Positions 1 to 9,237 of a stretch of 22,259 nucleotides of DNA are shown in pieces. Each line of letters begins with the position of its first letter. The first letter of the stretch is position 1. The notes beneath the pieces were generated by a model, which was not told the origin of the DNA, did not search any database, and was given only the letters and a program-made list of their open reading frames with translations. Both the position numbers and the translations under genes were made by a program. The stretch is from Zygnema cylindricum (taxonomy: Eukaryota; Streptophyta; Zygnematophyceae; Zygnematales; Zygnemataceae), in NCBI GenBank assembly GCA_037447655.1, contig JBBHKE010002761.1, forward strand, positions 1 through 22,259, given 5' to 3'.

Positions 1-28
1 TTCTTAAGGTAACAGCTCTCTCTCCCTC
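1..28 (-). repeat. Copy A: first bases of 3' LTR plus polypurine tract
   Basis: On the minus strand a purine run (plus-strand pyrimidines 16-28) is followed by TGTTACCTTAAG at the window edge. Copy B has the same arrangement: purine run, then TGTTCATTACTTAAG. The TG start after a purine tract is the standard second-strand priming site and LTR boundary, so positions 1-14 are read as the first bases of the 3' LTR. The rest of the LTR is outside the window. Confidence 0.6.
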
Positions 29-94
29 ACAGCTGAGGCATAAAGAGGACTAAAGCTTTCTAAAAACAACACTCCCCTAAAGCTTTAGACTCTA

Positions 95-899
95 CTAGTC
101 ACTCAGTCTACATGCCTCTTTACAGAACTTCAATTTAGGTGCACGTAAGGGTTTCGTCATCATATCAGCCACCATTTGCTCATCCGGTAAATAACTCAAC
201 ATCATGACTTTTCCCATCACCTTTTCTCTTACAAAATGTAGCTTGATATCAATGTGCTTACTCTTAAAGTGATGACTGGGATTAGATGCAATAGCGATTG
301 CTGCCTGATTGTTGGTCCAGATTGCATAAAGTGAAGCTCTTGGAGAAGAGACTTTACCCAAAGTAACTCATTAACTGCTGAGCTGGCAGCCATGTACTCA
401 GCCTCCATGGTAGACGCAGCTGTTACCTTATGAAGTTTGCTTCTCCAGCAGCAAGTTCCACTTCCGATCTTCATAATGTATCCGGTGGTGGAGCGTCGGC
501 TGGGCATATCTCCGTAGCTCGCATCGCTCCATGTATGAATTTTGACTTCCTCTCCACCGAGAGAGAGTCTAAGATTTCGAGTTCCTACAAGATAGCGAAG
601 AACTCTCTTTGTTGCCTCATAGTCTGACTTCCTCGGATTTTGCAGGCTTCGGCTCAAGGCTCCAACTGCGGTTGCGATGTCTGGACGTGTACAATTCATG
701 AAATAGGTGAGGCTTCCGATAATTTGCTTGTAAGGAATGGAGGACATAGAATCTGCCTCCCCTAGATCTAAAAAATCATCAACCAAAACACCACCATCCG
801 TTCCGTACCCTCCAACTTCTGCCTGAATTCCTTAGGGGTGGCACTCCCCTTTGCTTCAGACATACCAAACTTTTCTAGCATGTTCCAAATTGCTTGTTT
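95..899 (-). pseudogene. Copy A RNase H region (copia pol C-terminus), frameshifted
   Basis: RNase H degrades the RNA of the RNA/DNA hybrid during reverse transcription. The frame includes the RT-RNase H connection (CTRPDIATAVGALSR), the first catalytic Asp in WSDASYGD and the Glu in STMEAEYMA. It then changes frame near 315-330 and continues with NNQAAIAIASNP, FVREKV and MTKPL, ending at a stop at 95-97. Compared with copy B, about 16 bp are missing just before the NQAA motif, which explains the frame change and removes the Asp of the usual DNQ motif. The N-terminal part (about 787-899) is also out of frame. The order and motifs leave little doubt about family; it is inactive. Confidence 0.88.
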
Positions 900-1952
900 C
901 TAAGTTAGATAAATAATTCTTTGTTTCCTAGCTCTTTCTACTTGAATTTCTAGAATATACTTAGCCTCACCCAAGTCCTCTTTTTCAAAGCGAGAATTCA
1001 GATCTGATATAATTTTATTAATTCCATTGATAGATTTGCTTATCAACAACAAATCATCTAGATATATTGCCACATAAATCACTCCATCCTCACCTTGCAT
1101 TACATAGACTGAGTGATTTGAACTGATCTTGGTAAAGCCAAGATTGGTTAAAAACTCATCTAACTCCAGGTTCCATTTTCTTGGAGCTTGTTTCAGACCA
1201 TACAAGGACTTCAACAGTTTGCAGACCAGATTTTCTTTCCCTTTTTCTACATACATCTCTGGCTGCTTCATATAAATTACTTCTTCCAAATCACCATGCA
1301 AGAAAGCCGTCTTAACGTCCATCTGATGCAATTCCATATCCTCTATTGCAACAAGAGAAAGCAAAACTCTAACAGTAGGAAAGCGAACCACTGGAGAGAA
1401 GGTCTCTTCATAATCAATTCCCTCCTACTGACTAAATCCCTTAGCGACCATTCTAACTTTATATCTCTCAATTGTATTCTCGGGATTCAATTTTAATTTG
1501 AAGACCCACTTTCAACCGATAGCTTTCCGGTTCGGTGAGAGCTCCACAAGTTCCCAAGTTTGGGCTTCTATAATTGACTTTATCTCATCATTTGCAGCCG
1601 AGATCTAATGATCCTTTTCAAGAACGGAAAAGGCTTCCTGAATAGTAAGCGGCTCTCATGTGCTTGCAGAAAAAGCACTCTCCACTCGGTCGCCTCGAAG
1701 GCGGCTGCTTTGCCTTCTTCCCCCCGGAAAATCTGACACGAGAATTGTTGGTTCCATAGCGTTTCGCAGAGGGCGTGTAGTAGTAGGAGCAGCTCTGAAA
1801 GTAAGATCTGACGGCTCAGAGACATTCGGAAGAGAGGTAGAGGAAGTAGAAGGAGATGGAGTAAAATGTACCTGCTCAAGAATGATATACTCTTGTATTT
1901 TCTCATTCCTTTCAGCTGCATCCATACTAAAAACATCCACAGATTGACTCTC
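900..1952 (-). pseudogene. Copy A reverse transcriptase and IN-RT linker, with stops
   Basis: This RNA-dependent DNA polymerase has QMDVKTAFLHGDLEE (first catalytic Asp), SLYGLKQAPRKW and YLDDLL, the YxDD box with Leu at the variable position. The first RT motif (EETFSPVVRFPT) is preceded by an in-frame TAG at 1425-1427 that copy B shares. Another TAG at 900-902 replaces a CAG codon that copy B keeps. Upstream, 1656-1940 is a Ser/Thr/Pro-rich linker ending in a basic patch (GGRRQSSRLRGDRVES), typical of the copia integrase-RT spacer. It is followed by a TGA, a TAG and another stop before RT. The domain is recognisable but not translatable as one frame. Confidence 0.9.
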
Positions 1953-2800
1953 TTATTTAATCTGAATATTCTTTGCTGTCTGGAGGCATCCTCTCTGAGG
2001 GTTATACACTTTATAGCTTGCAGATTCATCATCATAGCCTAAGAAAACACCAGGTACAGATTTTGGACTAAGCTTCCAATTAGGAAGATTATCCAAGATA
2101 AAGCATTTGCTACCGAAGACTCTAAAATGACTAACATTTAGTGTTCTGCCTGTCCATACTTCATTAGGTGTTTTACCCTTAACAGCTCGGGTTTCTACTC
2201 TATTTCTGATGTAGGAAGCACAATAAAAAGCTTTCCCCCAAAACTTTGGATCCACACCTTTATGGGCCATCATAGAGCGAGCACATTCAGTCAAAGTTTG
2301 ATTAAATCTTTCGGCCACACAATTTTGTTCCGGTGTGTACGGAGCACTAAATTCACGAGAGATGTCATTTTCTTTCAAGAAATCAGCAAAGGCATGGTAT
2401 ACATACTCTCCACCATTATCCGTCCGCAAAGCAAGAATAGATTTGCCGTGAAGTTTTTCCCCCCAGATTTTGTAGTGCTTAAAGTGAGTGAAGACTTCGC
2501 TCTTCTCCTTCATGAAGTATAAGCGACTGTACCGAGAGTAGTCGTCTGTAAAGGTGACAAATAGCGGCTGCCACGAAGAGAGAGAACTTTGGAAGGGCCG
2601 AAGACATCAGAGTGAATAATACCAAGGAGATCTGTGGCTCGATGATCAGAAACTTGTGGGAGGGGAAGCTTGTGAAGCTTTCCAAGAGCACAACCATCAC
2701 AAACATGAGACTCTTTTTGACAGAGCTTGACTCCCACTTTCATATCATTCTTTATCATCTTCCTCAGTCTCTTATGATGCACATGATCAAGTCTTTTATG
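1953..2800 (-). pseudogene. Copy A integrase, one frameshift
   Basis: Integrase inserts the element cDNA. The N-terminal zinc-binding part shows His residues near HKRL and HVHH, then CDGCALGKLH. The catalytic core shows HSDVFGP (first Asp), TDNGGEY (second Asp) and GVAER-like CVAERFNQTL (catalytic Glu). The C-terminal copia block has TPNEVWTGR, HFRVFGSKCF and GVFLGYDDES. A single-base loss near 2575, seen against copy B, throws the frame between the first and second catalytic residues. A TAG at 2801-2803 replaces the Trp codon that B keeps just before the zinc region. The 186-residue C-terminal frame 1953-2513 is open. All three acidic residues survive, unlike in copy B. Confidence 0.9.
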
Positions 2801-3256
2801 CTACAAAACATTATCATATAGGACATTGGAGTAAGCAAAATCAATTTTATTAGCCAGGTCTATGCGGTACAAAATGTTTGGGCCTCTAGTTCCTACTACA
2901 GCTACTTTTCCATCATTGCTCACTATTTTATTGCCATTTTTCTGGATAACCTCAAAGCCTTTGCTTTCAGCTACAGACGTAGAAAACAAATTTTTCTTAA
3001 ACTTTGGAACATACAAGACATCGTACAGAGTTTTCTTAACAACCTTTCCATCTATCACACAATCCAGATCTATATTTCCTTTGGCATTTGATTCAACAAC
3101 ATAGCCACAAGCATAAAAGATCTGACGTAAAGGAATAGAAGACATCTCCTTAAACCAAGACTTGTTCTAGCACATGTGTGAAAAGATGTCGGAATCCATT
3201 ATCCATCCGAGGTCCTTTTCTCCTTCCATCATGTCGAGTTTAGCAAGAGAAAAGAA
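2801..3256 (-). pseudogene. Copy A protease and pre-integrase region
   Basis: The aspartic protease of copia elements sits between the gag knuckle and integrase. The expected DSG active site is DSD here (WIMDS then Asp), so the glycine has been lost. A TAG at 3167-3169 replaces a Trp codon kept in copy B. Downstream the frame is open for 114 residues (2801-3145) and carries YDVLYVPKFKKNLFS, a copia protease/pre-integrase hallmark, and GPNILYRIDL. The protease is therefore inactive by both substitution and truncation. In front of it lies the in-frame TAG (3257-3259) that closes gag. Confidence 0.85.
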
Positions 3257-4073
3257 CTATTTGTCATCAGTTTTCGGAAAACTGGTCACATCAGGTTTTT
3301 CTTCCTCGATCTTCTTCTTCTCCAATTCCGTATCCTTCGCTGAAAACGCAACCGTTTTATTCGGGGGTCTTTGACGAATAGAAGGTCCGCGATGTCTCCA
3401 TCCTTTCCTGAAGATACCTGTTTCAAGAGCTTTTATATACAAAGGACAAGCTTTGAAGGAGTGACCATCAGTATAGCAATAAACACATTTCTCAAACTGG
3501 GGATTAAACTGATTCCATTGATATCTACTTTCTCTCTGAAATTGAGCCGTGAAGGCTACAGCTTGTTTCCCAAATCCTAAAACTGTTTGAGTGGCTTCTT
3601 CTGATAGGATAAACTCTATAGCTGTTTGCAATTTCCAAAGGGGTTTGGACAATTTTTTCATTTCATCTGAGGCTCCTTTATATTCACTAGGTAGCCCCTT
3701 TAAGAGAATCATGGCCTAATGATGAGGGGAGAAAGTCCCCCCAGAACATGCATTTTGTGACAATAACATTCAAAACCGATTAGTGTATTCCACCATGCTA
3801 CCGCCTGTGTACTTATACTCATAGATTTGACCAGCTGTTATAATCTCATTATGAGCTCTAACATAAGAAGATTTCAAAGCATCCCACAAATCTGATGCCT
3901 TTGTAACATTAATGTTTGCCATATGCAATTTTTTGTTATCATAAGCTTCACTAAATGCAAAGCTTGGTCATTTTTCTAATCAAAGCTGGCATCAAATTCT
4001 GCCAGAGATCCATTTAAGACATCATTAAGTTTCACTTGCTTGAAGTAAGACTTAACCAAATCTGCCCAATACA
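3257..4073 (-). pseudogene. Copy A gag with CCHC zinc knuckle, 5' truncated
   Basis: Gag packages element RNA in a virus-like particle. The open frame 3257-3712 contains MILLKGLPSEY (the copia gag core) and a perfect CX2CX4HX4C knuckle, CVYCYTDGHSFKAC, about 85-98 residues in. A Lys/Glu-rich tail (ELEKKKIEEEKPD) ends at TAG 3257-3259. Upstream, gag-like coding continues with stops and shifts: SDLWDALKSSY and GGSMVEYTNRF are readable, and a TAG at 3716-3718 stands where copy B has CAG. Homology with B ends near 4073 at the ADLVKSYFK motif, so the N-terminus and start codon are missing. Confidence 0.87.
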
Positions 4074-4086
4074 GATAACAACAGTA

Positions 4087-4121
4087 CTTACAACAAACAT
4101 ATATTTGTTGGTACTTGTAAG
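4087..4121. repeat. Imperfect inverted repeat just outside copy A
   Basis: CTTACAA (4087-4093) is matched by TTGTAAG (4115-4121). Inside, CAACAAACAT is followed directly by ATATTTGTTG, a 10-bp near-palindrome with one mismatch (4091-4110). It lies 14 bp beyond the point where copy A loses homology. It could be an end of whatever truncated the element, or simply a chance AT-rich hairpin. Confidence 0.5.
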
Positions 4122-4650
4122 AATCAGGTTCAATCTGTCCTTAGGTAATTTTGAGTTTAAACTTTAAACCCACTATTAACCCTTCTTCCGTTAGGGTTTT
4201 ATCTTAGTCCTTTTCTGACCTCCTGAGACTACTATAGTTTTGAAAGCCTTGTGAAGACGAAGGTCTAAGTTTCTACATGGCGTCTGAAATTTGTCTTTCC
4301 TTCCGCCAGCCACAGCTTCGGCTGTACTCCTTGCGTTACAGTCTTTAACCTGCGCATGTTTTTCATGTTCCTCCTCAAAATTTTTGAGGTAGAATTTCTT
4401 AAACTCTAACTCTTACAATTTGACGTGTATTTGAATCCTCCTTCTACTCCTTTCTTGCAACTATTTTCTTAGATGACATTGTGTCTTCTATTTTTCTATT
4501 TTGACTGTTGTTTTTGAAGTTTCATTGTGAGGTTCATTTAAGTTATCATCTTTATACTCTTTTGTCCTTCGAATTCTAATAGACGTCTTCGAGTCTTTTG
4601 TTGAGCTTGAGTTTCCGATTTTCCATTCTGTAAAATTGAAATCTGACCTA
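4122..4650. other. Gene-free spacer
   Basis: T-rich sequence with stops in all frames. I see no motif, RNA gene or repeat that I can name. The region separates the copia A breakpoint from the tandem duplication at 4651. Confidence 0.5.
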
Positions 4651-4770
4651 ACTTTAGCATGGGAACTTGAAGGGTGTGAAGCTAATCTTTGTGTTTCCTC
4701 CCATCACGCCACTTTAACATGGGAACTTGAAGGGTGTGAAGCTAATCTTTCTGTTTTCTCCCATCACGCT
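4651..4770. repeat. 60-bp tandem duplication
   Basis: Two adjacent units, 4651-4710 and 4711-4770, both start ACTTTA(G/A)CATGGGAACTTG and end CCCATCACGC. They differ at only a few positions. Sixty is a multiple of three, so a plus-strand frame here (4636-4878) repeats WELEGCEANL. That frame has no other protein-like feature, and I treat the duplication as non-coding. Confidence 0.9.
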
Positions 4771-4864
4771 TTCCGCTGTGCTTGGCGTTTTCAGGTGTTC
4801 TCTGTTGATTTCCGTGAAATCCGAGATTCTATATGTCCCATATTAAGGAAAAGTGAGCGGGCCA

Positions 4865-4939
4865 GAGCTCGAACCTAGAGCTCGAACCAGGGACCTCTGA
4901 CTTGAGCTGTCAGCGCACTAACCATTCTGCCACCAGCTC
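4865..4939 (-). other. tRNA-like sequence with Pol III box A and duplicated box B (SINE-like head)
   Basis: On the minus strand, TGGCAGAATGG (4922-4932) fits the box A consensus. GGTTCGAGCTC (4878-4888) fits box B at 10 of 11 positions. The start-to-start distance is 44 bp, as in a real tRNA. Between them CTGAC/GTCAG forms a perfect 5-bp anticodon-like stem around AGCTCAA (4897-4913). Position 33 is G instead of the conserved T, and no matching 3' acceptor strand follows the GAGCTGG 5' end. Box B is repeated once more 13 bp downstream (4865-4875). These defects argue against a functional tRNA and for a tRNA-derived SINE head or pseudo-tRNA. Confidence 0.6.
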
Positions 4940-4989
4940 GATGTAGAGTCTGGCGGGTCCGTACCTATTTATTTTTAGGCGGCTTCGAG

Positions 4990-5017
4990 TGTGACTTATC
5001 ACATCCTACCCCTTATT
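4990..5017 (-). other. Possible polypurine tract / LTR start of a gypsy-like element
   Basis: On the minus strand AATAAGGGGTAGGA is followed by TGTGATAAGTCACA, which carries 5-bp inverted arms (TGTGA/TCACA, 4990-5003). A G-rich purine run directly before TG is how many plant gypsy elements enter their 3' LTR. If so, the tRNA-like sequence would lie inside that LTR, about 60-140 bp from its start. No matching second LTR or pol motif was found nearby, so this is tentative. Confidence 0.3.
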
Positions 5018-5321
5018 GAACCGGCATTCACGTGCCAATCGAACATTCTCCACATTCGTAATCGTGACCTCCTGGGTTTTGGCCCCATGTGGAGTCCTCT
5101 AAAATGGATGATTTGAGAGGATGTTCCTGACATTGAGGTAAGAATTTTGTCCTTCACATAGAATTTGTCCTAATTAGTTAGTTTTGGTCAACAATGAAAT
5201 TTATGTTTTGACTTTGTAAGTCTCAACCCCCTAGTCCTCCCTTGTCATACTCACTAATGTGGTGCTTTCTTGGATAGGATTGAATTCGACCGGTTTTGCG
5301 GAGTCATCTGCGGGTGTTTTC

Positions 5322-5817
5322 CTAAAATCTGCTCCGACTGACCTTGAACTCCCAGTTAACACTTGGTAAGGTCTTCCCTCTTCCTTTGGTGTCTATGTCA
5401 TGCTCTTGTCGCCTGTTACTCACACAATGTGATCTGGAGAGTTTTGTAAGGTCCTCACTAATGTAATTGACAAGCATTGATTTTTGTATCTGATTAGTGC
5501 TTTTTTTAGTGACTAGGTCCTTGTTTTCTAACCTTTCCCCTTTCTCTCTCCAATTTGCGGGTTCCACCTATAGAGGTGGAACTCCTTCGAATTCGCCGTT
5601 GGGAGCCCACTTGACCTTCGGTCAATCCCTAGTTTCCTTCCCTCTAGGCTTGAGACATGTTAAGGCACCTTCGATTGTCTTCTCTTCAACTGAGAGCATT
5701 ATTGCATCAGCTACCTTAACATCTAAAAATTCTCCAATTTTAATTACGATGGTATTTTTTTCTTTGATGCTTGTCTCCTGTTCATTTTCTTTCATAAATG
5801 TTTTTTTCTACAAGAGT
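5322..5817 (-). pseudogene. Unrecognised hydrophilic reading frame with two stops
   Basis: One minus-strand frame stays open for about 165 codons except for a TGA and a TAG. Parts look protein-like, such as IVIKIGEFLDVKVADAIML, PKVKWAPNGEFEG and EPANWREKGERLENKDL. The composition is Lys/Glu-rich with no cysteine motif, membrane segment or known catalytic motif. It begins after a TAG near 5817 and ends before TAG near 5322. Because the plus strand is pyrimidine-rich here, minus-strand frames are expected to look open and charged, so part of this could be composition alone. It could be a retroelement gag remnant. I do not recognise the family. Confidence 0.3.
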
Positions 5818-7929
5818 ACCTTTTCTTAGCCATTGCTCCTTTCTATTGCAGATTCGACTCCCTTGATTCGTAGTCTTGTGATCTCGGATTCTTTGGTGAT
5901 AAAGAGAGCGCCTTCTCTGAGGATGATGAGCTGGGGGATCATCTTATGCAAGTTTGACTCATCAGAATTCTTGGAATCTCATACACGATGTGAGCTCCTC
6001 TTGGTGAGTCCTCTGCTGTACTTGTGTGACTCCTCCCACTGCTACTGACTGCACTCTGGTCTTTGGAGTTGTTTCCCAAGGCTAGACTTGCGTTTTTTTT
6101 TTCCATTAGTCTCATTAATGCGTTTTTTTTTCCGTTAGTGTCTTCTCCCTCCAAATTTTGTAGTTTGTCCCTTTAGTATCTAACCTGCTTTTCTCCTATT
6201 TTTGCCTCATCTTGGTTCCTCTACCTTGGTGACTCTGAATCTAACCATTTTGACTTAAGTATCATGCAGATAGACCTTTCTGTCCTCTCCGCCTTAGTCC
6301 ATGTGAGCATTATCTGGTTTATGTACCCATTTATGGCCGAGTGGCTACCTCTGACATCATACCTCCTCATGTACCTCTACTCACTCTCGACTCTTTCTAT
6401 TTGGTGAGTTCTATGACCATTATAAATGAGAGTTTTGATGTTCTTAGTGATTTTCTTTGAATCTAGTCTCCTCGCCTCTAATGTCTCCATTAAAACCTGA
6501 TTTGTAACTTGTTTTGAGAATGGTTTTGACTCTGTTTAGATATTCTGACTTTTACTAAAGCATTTGACTTCGTTCTTGCCTTTTCTTTGCTCCCGTCAAA
6601 AACAATACATCATTTTCAGTTTTACTCATCTACCAACTTCTGGATTTAATGTCAGTTTTACTAACATAATTTTTGGTTTTTTCTTGGTTTCTCTATGTCT
6701 GACAGGTGACAGGTTTCTTCATTCACGGAACTTGGAATCTTTCCGGATCAATCGACATTGGTGGTGAAGATGTGGGCGGTTGTGTATGATTTCCTGATTC
6801 ATGAGGCAATTTGATTTCTGTCACATGATGACGAATGCTCTTTTGTGAGTCGTCCTCTTCCTTTTCCCTCGCCTTTATCCTCCCACATTTTCTATGCTTG
6901 TCATTGTGAAACGACACTGATGTGTGACCACCCTTTCCCTGCGTTTCTTGGAATCGGGCCAAACTTTTCCTGTGTGGATTGATGTTCTGATTTTTCTGCC
7001 ATCTGATTGCAAATTTCTTATGTCCATCCCTTCCGTCTCCCTTAGAGTTGTTCTCATCTGCAGTGTCGTTGCGGCTGTGGTTGTGCTCTTGATCTAGGAC
7101 TGGTACCTCAATCTCTGCATGCATCCCTTTTCTGGTAAGTTATGATTCTTGACTCTGCAGCAAGCCCATCCAACCCATCCTTACTTTCCTCTCTAGTTAT
7201 CAGTTCGATTGCTTTGTTTGTTTACTGTAGTCTTGCCTACAGTCTTTAGATGTGGGCGAGTTGAATCGGTCATCTTCGTCTTCCTTGCTTGGATTTCTGT
7301 GACCACCTAACAATCTCCCCTCCTTGCATGCCTGGCACATGCCTTAGTGAGACTCCCCTCCTTTGAATGGTGGATGCGTCTCTCTTCTCTGGTCTTATCA
7401 CTTACTAGCACATTTTTGACCGCTTTTGATCCTCATTGTCCACTCGCAGCAAATGCGTTGGTGGAGATCATTAAGTCCTTATCACCGAGTGATTCGAATT
7501 CGGTGTTGGCTTGGGATTTTGTCAACTCCTCAATTGCTGTGCTCTGTGTCAGCTTCCTACGATTAGCAATGTGATCTTTGAATCCATTTGGGAAGTTGAT
7601 GCCAATTGTATCACCTTCGCGAAGCAGACAAAAGTAGCATCTGATGTGGAGCTCTACGTTGGTATCTTAATATCTCTACCTTCGCATCTACTCCCAACTT
7701 TGTTAGTCTCCTCCCTCTTTGGATCTCGAATAGCCCTTTCGCATTTTAGATCTCGAATAGCCCCTTCCCATTTTGAATGTCTGAGGCCAACTTTTTTTTC
7801 TCTCTTTCTCTTATCATCTGATCCTCTTTTTCTTCTTTTACCGCTGGTCTCTGAAGGAAGCGAAATCGTTTTCAATAGAGTCTCTCCATGGGTCTGCAAG
7901 ACTCTTCTCGGCTCAACTCTGTATTAGCT
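5818..7929. other. Pyrimidine-rich stretch, no recognisable gene
   Basis: The plus strand is markedly rich in T and C, with TCT, CTT and CCT runs and two T tracts at about 6090-6130 that sit in a short repeated context (GCG-T-tract-CC.TTAGT). Minus-strand frames are therefore purine-rich and seldom stop. The longest, 6723-7124, is 133 residues, very hydrophilic (His, Lys, Glu and Asp), and has no motif I can name. A 27-bp imperfect tandem repeat (GATCTCGAATAGCCC at 7722 and 7749) keeps the frame of another minus-strand ORF at 7654-7899. I call no gene here. Confidence 0.5.
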
Positions 7930-7985
7930 AACTAGTTAGAATTCAGTTAGATTAGGGGATGTGGGCCCATAACCTGAAACATCTA

Positions 7986-8071
7986 CACAGTCATATAAGT
8001 TAGTGCGCACTTGGCTTATAAACACATGCACAGTCATATAAGTTAGTGCGCACTTGGCTTATAAACACATG
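7986..8071. repeat. Perfect 43-bp tandem duplication
   Basis: Units 7986-8028 and 8029-8071 are identical. Each starts CACAGTCATATAAG and ends TATAAACACATG. The unit contains TATAAG and TATAAAC, TATA-like motifs, and the GTGCGCAC palindrome. Perfect identity in a region of old repeats implies a recent duplication. Confidence 0.95.
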
Positions 8072-8539
8072 TAGTCTAACACAACGAAACTTAGCATGTG
8101 ATAACCACTAAGTAGATAGCAATAGGAGAAGCATAGATGCAACAACTTAGGAAATGTAGTTATAGTCAAGGGGCCACAAAGCGTAAGCCGAACTGAGCCC
8201 CGATTGGAGTACCAATTGTTCCTATGGAGTAACTCTAATAAAGCTGCAATATCCTTCCTAATGTTCTAAGATAAGATCCTAATAAAGATTGTACAAAGAG
8301 TTCTTCATCAAATAAAGTTGATGCTTCTATGAATAATCTGAGTGTATTCTGAGTCGGAGAGAATGATCTTCATGACATTTCCATGAGATAGTGTTATAAA
8401 TTCCTCTGATGCACTCTATGCTTTTCTGTGTGTCATAGTGTGATAAAATGACTAAATAAGTGGTGCAATGAGATATTGCCATTTGTTGTTTTCCACCACA
8501 ATGTGTCGCTTCTTAGTTTTGACACAATTTGTCCACGAA
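8072..8539. other. AT-rich spacer
   Basis: Stops in all frames, no repeat beyond simple AT-rich runs, and no RNA-like structure that I can support. Confidence 0.5.
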
Positions 8540-8590
8540 ACAAAGTTTGACGAAATCGCCGTCACGTTCCGTACAATTCGATTCATCGCG

Positions 8591-8620
8591 TTGCGTCACG
8601 TCGCGTCACGTTGCGTCACA
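8591..8620 (-). promoter_or_regulatory. Three TGACG motifs at 10-bp spacing (bZIP/as-1-like)
   Basis: Plus-strand TTGCGTCACG, TCGCGTCACG and TTGCGTCACA follow each other exactly every 10 bp. On the minus strand each carries TGACGC, the core bound by TGA-type bZIP factors. The 10-bp period places the sites on one face of the helix. A GTCACGTTCCG just upstream (about 8561) adds a related core. Whether this is regulatory or only a decayed short tandem repeat cannot be told from sequence. Confidence 0.35.
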
Positions 8621-8699
8621 AATATGTGAATGGATAAAGTCTCCCACTCGATGTTTAGGCGATGCATTTGGTACGAATTGTCCTCGATGACTTTTCATT

Positions 8700-8978
8700 T
8701 TAATGGTAAAATTGCTTGTTCGATATTCTTCCGGAATATTTCAATTGACCGCCGTACGATTCGGTCATGACGAAGTCGATATAAGTAGCCACTTCGTCGA
8801 TTTGGAATGGTACTCGCTCCATTTGATATGTGATCCCGTGGAAACCACCTGTGGTCCAATGATGATCTGCAAAAGATTTCGGACCAATAAGGGCGCGTCT
8901 GGCGCCGTGAAATACTGCCTCGTCGGCGTTCATTTCTGTTGCCACCGGTTTAAGATTTGGGACCACTTGACGTGTCCC
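8700..8978 (-). CDS. Hypothetical short ORF in CpG-rich patch
   Basis: A minus-strand frame of about 92 codons is open between a TAG (8979-8981) and its stop at 8700. It has no in-frame ATG near its 5' end (the first candidate is GTG at 8966), so if coding it is an exon or a fragment. It contains ADEAVFHGARRALIGPKSF-like sequence and ITYQMERVPFQIDEVATYI, with balanced composition and no low complexity. I see no known domain. An overlapping plus-strand frame (8703-9056) is also long, because CpG-rich DNA has few stops. Treat it as unproven. Confidence 0.22.
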   Translation of the reverse strand, partial: GTRQVVPNLKPVATEMNADEAVFHGARRALIGPKSFADHHWTTGGFHGITYQMERVPFQIDEVATYIDFVMTESYGGQLKYSGRISNKQFYH

Positions 8979-9237
8979 CTATCCTCGTTGTACGAGAAGC
9001 AAACTCGATCCTCAAGATTGAAGCGTCGATCTGATTGTCAATTTAATGTCCGTTGAACATCATATTGTGGTCGTGTAATCTGTCGCATGACGATTTTGTA
9101 GTCGTTGGAACGACTCCAAATTTTTGTTCGTCTGATAAACTCACTTGCGGCGACCATGTAATTTCGGTATTTCCCAATGTGCAACTCTAAAGTTGTTCGC
9201 GCCTTCGTCGCACGACATCAAAGGTACAACGTGTACT

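Larger units (their letters stand above)
1..4073 (-). mobile_element. Ty1/copia LTR retrotransposon, copy A (truncated, dead)
   Basis: Read on the minus strand, this stretch has the Ty1/copia order: gag with a CCHC knuckle, protease, integrase, reverse transcriptase, RNase H, then a purine tract and the start of a 3' LTR. Each domain can be read beside copy B (9238-14667), with a nearly constant offset of about 10.02 kb between matching codons. Homology to B stops near 4073, inside the gag N-terminus, so the 5' LTR and primer-binding site are missing. The 3' LTR lies mostly outside the window. Many stops and several indels break every domain, so it cannot move by itself. Integrase before RT excludes a Ty3/gypsy assignment. 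Confidence 0.93.

Noticed and set aside
95-4073. Plus-strand ORFs inside the copia elements, such as 1188-1496, 1660-1947 and 2862-3104
   Set aside because: They are antisense shadows of the copia pol and gag frames and show no protein motifs of their own.
4865-4939. A functional tRNA gene on the minus strand
   Set aside because: Position 33 is not T, the 3' acceptor strand does not pair with the 5' end, and box B is duplicated.
7986-8071. CRISPR-like direct repeats
   Set aside because: Only two adjacent units without spacers in plant nuclear DNA; a simple tandem duplication explains them.
8703-9056. Plus-strand 117-residue ORF in the CpG-rich patch
   Set aside because: It overlaps a minus-strand frame of more balanced composition, has no motif, and long frames are expected in CpG-rich DNA.
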